A stretch of DNA of 64,000 nt from Marchantia polymorpha subsp. ruderalis (Eukaryota > Streptophyta > Marchantiopsida > Marchantiales > Marchantiaceae), in the NCBI GenBank assembly GCA_037833965.1, contig AP031353.1:7070501-7134500 (forward strand), given 5' to 3'. The notes under the pieces were generated by a model. That model ran no database searches and was not told the DNA's origin. It worked only from the letters and a program-made list of their open reading frames with translations. The translations under genes and the position numbers were made by a program. Below are positions 26,101-35,700 of this stretch, one piece after another (position 1 is the first letter of the stretch; every line of letters starts with the position of its first letter).

Positions 26101-27742
26101 TTCTTTTATTTCCGATTCTTTCTCATTTCACGGCGTTTCTCATGAAGTTATTTGATGAAATATTCTACATTTTTTTCCTTTCTTACTATATAATTTTATA
26201 TTTAATTATTTTAAAAGAATAATTTCTAGATTTGGATATTTATTTAAGTTTTTGAATATAAAATTTTTCTTTTTCTTACCTTTACTTGATTCAATTTATT
26301 GTTTGAATATGCATTTTGGCTTAATTTAGAATTTTCCAAAACAATGCATCAGATGAATCGAATACAAATATTTGTAGTCACGTGGAGTAGCGACTTAAAT
26401 GAATTCATTTACCTATTATTTTCTTTATTAGTGATAGTACTACCATATTTCTTGAACAAAAGTTATCTCTAAAAGTTTCGTGGGTCATAACACCACCACA
26501 ACTTATATCACATTGCCAGGTTTATGGCAGAGATGTAGTATCAAAGCAATCAACTTCCCGTTTTATTTGGTTCTTTATGTGTTCAGGAGTGAAGTTTTTG
26601 AAAATATATTTGAAGTATGCACTATCTTTTTTAGCTTTTACTTTCTTTGGAATTTGAACTCTAACACATTTCATTTTTGCCTTTTGCTAGATTTAAGAAG
26701 AATATCTTGTTCAAATATGTTTTTTCCTAATTATTATCACAGGGTACAATTTTTCACCTTGAGCTGATATATCATACATTCAAAATGTGATTATCATAAC
26801 ATCTTTAAGTACACACACTTATGTTTCAAGCATTTAAAAAATCATCACCTTGTCTCGAGGTTGAAGCTTCTTCTGTTTGCACATTACAAGTAGAATTCTC
26901 TTTTCAATTGATCACTAAAGGTTCATGGTTTTCTTGGCTCAGACTTTTTCACACAAATTTGAGACAGACTCTTGCCAGTAACACTCCTCCAAAGTATTGA
27001 AATTTATTCAATCTGTCTAGTCTTCAATTTTTTTGAGCATTAGTATCCAGTATGGTGACAATGACAACTTTGAGAGGGAGAATCTTATAGCCATTCAAAA
27101 AGTGACCAAATCAGCAATCTTTTGTTCGTTGGTATTAATATATACACTTCTGTCTCAAATTTTTTCACTATCTGCAACTTCTTCTCTACATCCTTTGCAC
27201 TCTGTGTCAAAATATATGTGTGTCAATCTATTGTAAGAATATAGCATGTGCAAATGGATGATTCAACATCATACTTACATTTCTTAGGTAAAAAATCTGA
27301 CAGTAAACACGAGGAGACGAGTAGAGAAGACTGACACAACGCAAAGATGTAATGTGGTTCGTCCAATCTGGTTACGTCCAGGGACAGAATAAATGTTGGG
27401 CGCGACGAGAAAACTTGCCAAACATTTCATAGCAGGAAACTAGAAACACCAATCGCATGTACACCCATAGTTACCAACGGGTTAAGTAAACTGCCACAGT
27501 CGTCACTGATCTTATGGGAGTTTAGGGCTCCAAAGAAATGACTTATCAACCACAACATTAACATTATCGTTAACAACATTCTGATGCAAACAGTTTTAAT
27601 CCTTTGAATTGAAATAGCGATAAACTAAAATCCAAAAATTTTATAGTTTAGGTTCGTTGATCTCATTTGTTTGTTCGCATATGCTTGTGATCCTTCGTTA
27701 TAGATAACAAGATGAGCAAACAACTAGAAATTGGTCACTCTA

Positions 27743-27774
<32 letters not shown>

Positions 27775-28030
27775 GTTTACTTTCGATTCGTTCTTTTGTT
27801 ATCGAGCGTTACACGATGAATGCGAATAGGCCCAACAGTATCGCAATGGTATTTAATACAGCACCTAAAATAGGTCACAGTGACCGGATTGCTTGTTATG
27901 TGCACTGTCTTGTTGCCTTTCGCAAAGTACCACAACCTTATCCGACCTTTCTAGTTGTTTGCACAACGAATCAACCTTAGCCTATTCGCATTCATCGTGT
28001 AACGCTCGACAGGATTTCCCAGACTTTGAA
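26101..28030. other. AT-rich spacer with an (AT)n run and a fold-back
   Basis: A/T-rich DNA with stops in all frames and no gene. It holds an (AT)n microsatellite at about 27,743-27,766 and the inverted repeat listed separately. The break from GC-rich to AT-rich composition at about 26,090 is sharp. Confidence 0.6.
27803..28008. repeat. Perfect 29-bp inverted repeat (fold-back element)
   Basis: The arm at 27803-27831 is exactly the reverse complement of 27980-28008, with a 148-bp spacer. The spacer contains a smaller palindrome, GGTCACAGTGACC, at 27873-27885. A further 12-bp inverted pair (27716-27727 with 27951-27962) overlaps the first in pseudoknot order. No protein is encoded between the arms. 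It could be the remnant of a small non-autonomous fold-back transposon. Confidence 0.85.
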
Positions 28031-28699
28031 ATTAGTGACGTCTGTCTTCGAACAATCCTTGGAAGCGGATTGAATCGGTTCCCGTGAAGAAACCAGGAAC
28101 CAGGAACCCACTTTGCTCAGTGACGGCAACCGGAGCGGCCAGTCGATGACCGGCAGAAAGTCTTCGTTGTGCGCTGCGAGTCTACGACCAGCCGAGCGCA
28201 CAGATTCGGACCTCCTCCTCAGAAATGCATGAGCTCCGCGCGTTACAATCTTGCCATGAGCGACCGAAAAATCGACGAACAGAATTTGTTTGCATGAGGG
28301 GGAGAGTTCGATCCGACGGCTCATCTGATTCCCTTCTCACGACGGCTTCCCGATTGCATTTCGAGTGAGCGAACGAGCATTCGAGCCGCGGACGAGGCCC
28401 CAACGTCTCTCCACGCGAAGAGTGCACGAATCTTGAAATTTGGGCTCGTCCGAGTTCTCGTTCTTGAGGTCGATTCGTTGCTCTCGATGCCGACGATGCG
28501 GAACTGACGAACATCGCTCTTCCTCTCGTCGTTCGTCGACGAGAGCAATCGGAATGTTTGGCAGCAGGACGAGGACGCCAAAAAAATAGAGACGAATTGA
28601 ATATCGATCTTGCTGTAGGCGACGAGAAATCCCGGGTTGTTTCGATCATACGATGCTTGGAGACATTGATTTAGATCGCCCTCGAATTTTGCGCTCGAG

Positions 28700-28958
28700 G
28701 GCGACGATTCTTGGCAGTCAGCGAGAGAGTTAGAGAGGAGAGAGAAAGGGAGAGGGAGGAAGATGAAGAGCGATCGGAAGCGAGTTCGGAGGCCTCGGAG
28801 CGATTTCAGGGACGTGAGATTATGCTCATTGGAAGCATGATCGCTTGTTGTGTGCAAGAAGTCGTCTTAGCCAGGAGTTCGGTGGCCGGAGGTTGGGTAC
28901 GGTGTAAAAAGGTTGAGTGAAAGAGAGGTAGTACCTGATAGATGACGAGGAAGGCGAG
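28700..28958 (+). promoter_or_regulatory. GA-rich leader upstream of the SRPBCC gene
   Basis: A purine-rich GAGAGA-type tract (about 28,720-28,766) lies 190-240 bp before the ATG at 28959. Such GA-rich tracts are common in plant core promoters and 5' leaders. Long minus-strand frames across this zone are likely shadows of the composition. Confidence 0.4.
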
Positions 28959-29549
28959 ATGAAGGTGCTAGACTTGAAAGGCAATGTTGGGATGGACATG
29001 GAAAGCGATGAGAATTTTGTCAGGTGGCACGGCAGTGTCACGGCTGCCATAGCTGCTCCGATTGACAGAACGTGGCAGATAGCATCAGACTTCAGTGGGC
29101 TGCAGAAGTTTGTTCCAATCGTCGAGATTTGTGAGAGACTGAAGGGGCGCAACCGCGTACCGGGATGTCTTCGATTTTACACGTTGTACTCGCCATCGGG
29201 ACTTCCCGGTGGAAGAAGAAAAGGTTGGGCCAAGGAACGATTGTTGGTCATAGACGAAGGAAAGCACTCATACGCGTACGTGGTGGAAGGCAGTAATATG
29301 AATTTGGGAGACTGTGTGGTGACATTCAAAGCCTCCCCCTCGGAGGACGATAGGCACGTGGAAACAACTGTAGTTGATTGGTCATATGTACTAAGTCCTC
29401 TGAGAAAAAGCACGAGAGAGAAAACCCTCTGCGATATGTCGGAGTTCGGTTGGACCTTTATCAAGGGACTGGAAGCCGCGGCAACGGCGGAAGTCATTGA
29501 TTTTGAAGGTGCTCTTGCTCTTGTTGCTCATTCTCAAGCGCAATGTTAA
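28959..29549 (+). CDS. Bet v 1/START-like (SRPBCC) polyketide cyclase-dehydrase and lipid transport protein, 196 aa
   Basis: Single-exon ORF covering a full-length plant SRPBCC domain. The family forms a helix-grip fold with a hydrophobic pocket for lipids, hormones or polyketides; PYR/PYL receptors and lachrymatory-factor-synthase-like proteins are relatives. Visible features are the first strand WHGSVTAAIAAPIDRTWQIA (about 24-43), DFSGLQKFVPIVEICE, a GCLRFYTLY strand (about 69-77), WAKERLLVIDEGKHSYAY, the GDCVVTFKA strand, TTVVDWSYVL, and the long C-terminal helix MSEFGWTFIKGLEAA. The spacing matches plant proteins annotated as polyketide cyclase/dehydrase and lipid transport superfamily. 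The ligand cannot be read from sequence. No signal peptide is evident, so it is probably cytosolic. It ends 192 bp before the giant repeat gene, same strand and frame. Confidence 0.88.
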   Translation: MKVLDLKGNVGMDMESDENFVRWHGSVTAAIAAPIDRTWQIASDFSGLQKFVPIVEICERLKGRNRVPGCLRFYTLYSPSGLPGGRRKGWAKERLLVIDEGKHSYAYVVEGSNMNLGDCVVTFKASPSEDDRHVETTVVDWSYVLSPLRKSTREKTLCDMSEFGWTFIKGLEAAATAEVIDFEGALALVAHSQAQC

Positions 29550-29741
29550 ACTTTCTTTTCCATGTCTTAGGACTTTGCGATGACTCACTGAGTCGGAGAT
29601 TTCGCACCGGAGAAGGCTCAGTATTCGGAGGGTACGCAGCACAAATACGAGCTGGAACCATTGCTTAACCGCCGTTAACGTTTCGTCACTGGCTTTGAAT
29701 CGTGGTCGTTTTGCATTCTTCGTCGTCGTGTGGCGAAGAGG

Positions 29742-32700
29742 ATGCCGTTGGAAAGTAGTGAGAGTTCTGATAGCAGCGACAGTGACGAATTCGATCTCAA
29801 GAATTTGATTCTTGCTCATCATCAGAGAAGGGCCATGAACACTGATTTCTCGACAAGGGCAAGATCCAGAAGCCGTCGAGAAGGTGAAGATTCTGACTCC
29901 AATGATGATGTCGTTTCCTCATCCGCTTCGCCTCAAAAAAGAGCCGAGCCTCGCTCGGACTCGACGCGAACACGGAGATCCCGCCGGGCTACTCGCGGCG
30001 ATTTGCGAGATGTTGGCTTGTCACAGAACGATACGAACGACGACGACGAGGATCGTCAGGATACGCTTCCATCTACCCGAGGTCCGTATCACGCTCTTCA
30101 GCTTGCAGCAGATCGCTTAACAAGCGAAATGCAGGACGACATTGCACAGCAACTCGAGTCCGTGGAGGAACAGTTAGAAGCTGTTGGACTCCAGATGCAG
30201 GAAACGATAGCCGCTGGCTTCAAAGATGGCACCTTCAAGAGTCGTCCCCAGAGCTTGCATGAGGTTCGTTCAGGACGACGCTCATTTCCCATTAATAATC
30301 CTCAGCCTACCGTGGACTCTTGGAGGAATAGGGCCTCAAATTACCAACTGAGAGATAGAAGTTCCCAGACATCACCGACTAGTAAGCGTTATTCCAGTCG
30401 TGCCTCCACTCACGTGTCCCTTAATAAAGATAACGGGTACACTTCTGAAGCTGACCTGCCTCTAAAACGAAAGTCTGAAGGTGAAGGCAACCTGCAGACA
30501 TCTCGCCTATCCACTTGCCAACTTTGTGGTTGCGAAGATGCTTCAGAGGATGGCATTTCAGCTAGCAGCGTTCAACAGCATGTAACTAAGAACTCTGGTT
30601 ACGAGTATCAAATTTTAAAGCTGGAAGGCATGGTGCCAGGCACAGAAGGTTCCACCAGTAATTCCGGAGCCTCTACAAGTTCGTACGAAACTCGAAAAGC
30701 CGAAGCGAGGATTGTTCAGGCCAGAGGCTGCCAAACCTGTCGATGTCATGGTTGCCGAGTTCCTTCAGATCCCGTGCAAGCCGTCCAAATCTTAGGAGTA
30801 GTCGGAAATTCACAGGGTGAAAGTTTGGCATCCGGAAGTCGAGAATTTGTGACAATGGATGTGAAAAATGGCCGGATATCTCAAAATCTCGGGTTGATTG
30901 AGATTTGTCGAGACTACCAAGCCCAGGAAGGTCAATATGATCACATCTGGAAGCCAGCATCAGTGCTGCAACAGTTTAATGTTGAGCGTTCCGGCAGCGA
31001 CATGATCTTCCCGAGTACTAGGGATGAGGAATCCCAGCTACTTGTGGATAGACCTTTCAAAGAACTTACATTCGAGTCGAAATCTATAGGTGCTCTTGAG
31101 GGGGAAACGTCAAATTCCAGCGACAGTTTTGAAAAAAAAGACTTTGCTACGCGGCGCAAGGACAGTCGAAAATCGAGGGTCTTGCATGATCGGCCAAGTC
31201 AGGATGTCGATACGACAGAATATACAGCAGGTCTTTCTAATCCTTTAAAGAACAATCAGCAATTTGAGATGGATGACAACAATGATTATCAGTATGACAG
31301 AGATGAGCTTCCCTCCCAAGTAGTGGGAGGTAATGAAGGCAGTAGTAGCTCAGGTCGTTCAAATGATCTTCCCAGAAACGTCAGGTCAGAAGTTTTCTCC
31401 CAAGTAGTGGGAGGTAATGAAGGTAGTAGTAGCTCAGGTCGTTCAAATGATCTGACCAGAAACGTCAGGTCTGAAGTTTTCTCCGTGATTGATAAAGAGT
31501 TCGAGTACGTAGCAAATGATAGCACATCGTCACAGTCAAATTCTGACAAAAATCAGAGCCCAAGTCTGAACGAGTACGGAGCCCGGCAGAGAGCATCTCA
31601 AGAATATAGAGGCTCTCCGAGAAGAGAGCGCAACTCCTCTGACCTGCGCGACTCCCGCGAGATTATTCAGGAGCAAAGACATTCCAGTTCAGCGAAAAAT
31701 GGGACTGAGGCCCAGAGTTTCCAAAGATCAGAAATCGATGCACTTAAGTTTGAGGAAGCTCATATTCTCAGTGGGCCCCGTCGAAGTCGAAGTAAGGAGA
31801 AGCGTGGGAGTAAAGGCCTCCATTCCTCATATGAACAGGAAGGTTGGAGTCATCAACAACAGCAGAAAGAAAAGCTGCCGGTGGACGATTCTCGCCAAGA
31901 TCCAGATGACGAAAGTGTCATAATGGAAGAATCCAGCGCCATTATGAGGCCGTATGACAATCCATTGTTCCATGAGGAGCCTGTTGCGGATGATCAGAGC
32001 AACACAAAACGCCGATCCGGCACGAAGGTGCCTCCATTCGCTTCAAGCTCTAATTACCAGCTCAGACCGAGCTTAGAAAGTTCTTCACGTTTAGCAGCCG
32101 GAGAGGTTTCGGCTGATCGTGAAACTTCGGGAAAGCCGTCGCTAGACTTTTCAATCATGGAATCCAAGCCGGATCATCAATCGTGGAGCTCCGAAAAGAG
32201 TCGGGAAATGGAAACAGATGAAGCAAATAAACGCAGCGTGGCCCAATCGAGATTATATATTGACATTCGACAGGAGTATGAACCTGGAGACCACGTTAGT
32301 CACGAGGAAATGCAAAGTAGACTGCAGCAGGAGATTGCCAAGGAGTTTGCTCTTTTAGGCATACAGAGCGGCCCTCCTAGGAAAAGAGTCAAAGATAAAT
32401 CTGACGGCGCAAACCGCTCCCACAAAGTTAGTGTGGTGGTGCCAGACAATTTTAAATTGGAAGATGATTCTTCGCACGTCGACAACGTGTACGGCGAGAG
32501 TAGTGACCTTCAGCCAAAGGCAGGCCGCAGTGGAGACGTTCGCGGAAGTTCAATAGCGCGTCTCCTGGACGATGGACATGTAAACTCTGGAAACGATTCT
32601 CAGAGAGACGCATTCCGCTCTAGTGTTGCTCAAAGACTGGCTGACGTTGGACGATCGAAAACAAGTTTTCGAACGGATTACGTTTCCGAACTTCCAGGAC

Positions 32701-35700
32701 CCAGCAACAAGAGTGTTGCCCATCGAAGGCCGACACCCTATCCGGCAGAATTAGGTTCTGAAGCTAGACGTCGCAAAGAGGAATTTATACGACAGCTGAA
32801 TAATACTCAAAAGAGGGACGACTTTCCTGCTCAGATCCCTCTTGAGTCTGAATCTGAGGAGTCACGAAGCGGTCATCATAAGTTACAAGCCCTTGAGCAG
32901 CAAGATTGGCCTCCTGGAGGAAGTCAGATTCCCATAAGATATGCCTCCGAACCCGGGAAAAGGTCTGATGCCATTGTACAGATTTTGAACGAAAAATCAA
33001 CGCGGGTGGGAGGTCGGCGGAAAAGTAGAGAGACGTCTGTCCAGCATATTGTTTCTAGCATTCCACGAGGCAGCTCATCATTCATGCCACCTATATCAGA
33101 AATTTTTGGTTCTAAAAGTCGCCGCAATTCTCTAGCTCAGATGGAGTTGAATGCGAATAGACTTGAATCTTTGGATTCCTCCATGCCCCTTCGAACTCGA
33201 GGTGGTGCACAAATTGACGTGCCTGGGCAGTTTCCGGATTCTCGAACTCGAGAGCCTCAATTGCGCAGCGCGAACCCGCGGGACGAACATGAAATAAACC
33301 CAGGTAGACATCCGACTATGATAGACCAAAACTGGAATAATCCGTCAAATTTTGATGATTTTCATAATTATGACGATGGAAACTGTGAGAAGGGCACAAA
33401 GCGTAACCTGCAAACCTTAAATTCGAAAGGCTCACAGAAATATTTGGCAAAAATGTTGACTACATTGTCACAGAAGTTGGGAGTCTTGGAATCAAAAGGA
33501 CTTATTGAGTCACAAACTCCATTGGAACAAGGAAGGGTGGATTCTGAATCGGAAGAGCAGTTCGATTGTCTGCGTTTAAGGAAGAGCCCAAACTTCAACC
33601 AGATGCGGAGGGGGACGAGAGGATCAAATCAACTTGACTTCCATAGTCAGACCCAGGGTGAAGCGAATCAAGAATTCGTTGGGGTTCGAAAGATTCCGCA
33701 CCTGACTCACACTTTGGCGCCATGGAATTATCAGAATTTCCGAGATAGCATGCTTGCCAACAACCTTGAACTGCTCTCTGCAGAGATGGCTTCTAGGAGA
33801 AATACAAGTTTCGAGAATCAGGATATTCAAGAAGAATGGCAACCCGGGACTCCACATAGTTTGCGCCTGAAAGAGCAGACTGAAGTAACGGAAGCTGAAA
33901 CCAGACATCAAAATGAGGATCATCAGTTTGAGATAGTGGAAGACAGTGGTTCTGACGCCAAGAACCAGTCTTCTTCTCGACCTTCAATGCCATATTCGTT
34001 CAATGATACACCGATACGATCATCTTTACATCATCCAAAGTCTCGAATCTCTGAGAATTGGGAAGTACGAAACCGCCAGTCTATTCAAACTCAGACGTTG
34101 GATAGGATGAATGCTGAGGATGAAGTGAAGCCCACAGGTGGACAGGTACAAGCTTCATCAGAACCATCCAGTTCATCGGAAGTTATGGCAACCCTGAAGC
34201 CTTCTTCAAACAGCGAAGAACCATCATGGGATCGCAGTTTGGAGACGTGGAATCCAAGAGCTAGCAGGGGAGGTGGGCTCAAACTACAGAATACGGATCT
34301 TCTGAAAGCCATCGAGCAGTCTCATGCTCAGAACAGGAATAGTACATCAGTGCAGACTGAAGAACACGGACTCATATCCCGCCCAAGTTTCAAATCTGAG
34401 GTTCATGATTATCCTGATTTGGAGAGGACAGATAGCATGGAAACTCAACCAGGAGATTTGGCATTTGGAGCTAGCGATTATTTAGAAAACCATCTCAAAC
34501 GATCAGATCCTTTCTTGCTTAGTGGTGAACGGTTGTCATATCTCAAGGAAGCTGGAATTCACCAGCATTCTAAAGATAGAAGGAGCAGTAGCATGCGGGT
34601 GCAATCTGAAGAAGAGGAGTCTAGAGATCGTCAGTACTCAAGACTTCAGGTACCAAAACAATCAGATCTACGGGATTTGGAAGCAAGGAGTCGCCAACTT
34701 ACTCAAATACCGAGGATAAATCATGTGAATTTGCAACATGCACGAGAGTCGCAAACAGGACGGATGCACAGCTTTGCTGTGGAACCTCCAGAATATAGGA
34801 GTTCCGGGTATCATCTAGTTGATGCAGTAGCCTTGAGTCGCCACCCTTCTGAGGCTGAAAGGATGTACAGTTTTGCTGTTCAGCCGGAAGGCATGGTTTA
34901 CGATAATCCTCGGGTTTCGACTAGTCGACTCCCGCATGGATCCCTTCCCATGGAAGGCAGGACTTCCCAGAACTTTCAAACAGGAAGGATGTACAGCTTG
35001 GCGGTGCAACCCGAATCCATGGAACCTGATATTCACAATCATTCTCAGACAGGAAGGAGGTACAGTCATGAGATGGAGGCGGATAATGTGGAACACGGCT
35101 ATCGTCACAATTCTCAAACTGGAAGGATGTACAATCATGCAATGCAGCCAGAGCAAATTGGTCTAGGGATCCGCCTTCCTTCTCAGGGTGAAAATATGTA
35201 CGGTGTTACCAGGCAACCAGAAGTTGCCGAGTTTGGGAATCGCCAGCATCCTCAAAGTAGAGGGTCGTACAGCTTCCCAGAGCAACCTGAAGCTTTGGAG
35301 TTTCAGAGTCGCCATCATACTCAGGAAAGAAGGTCATCTAATCCTCCCGTGCAGATGGACGGTATGGAGTCTGAAAATCGCCGTGAGTCCCAGATTGGAG
35401 GGTTATATAGCGGTTCAAACCAATATAAAACGATGGAGTCTCAAAGTAAGCATACTGGAGGGATGTATGGCTTTCAAGAGCAATCAGAGAGCATGGAGTC
35501 CCAGAGTCGCCATCCTTCTCGAAAAATAAGGATGTCTAATCTTCCAGTGCATCCGGAAGGTGCTGATACCGGCTTCCACCGGACCTCTAAGTATGATCAT
35601 TCGATGCAGCCGGGAGTAATGAATTCCGTGTTCCGCCACTCTTCTCAAAGTGGAAGGATAGGTAGCGTAGTGGTGCAGTCAGAGGGAATGGAAGCTGAAG

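Noticed and set aside
28182..28857. Minus-strand ORFs of 155 and 178 residues
   Set aside because: They lie in the G/C- and GA-rich leader of the plus-strand SRPBCC gene and show no domain; they overlap each other in different frames.
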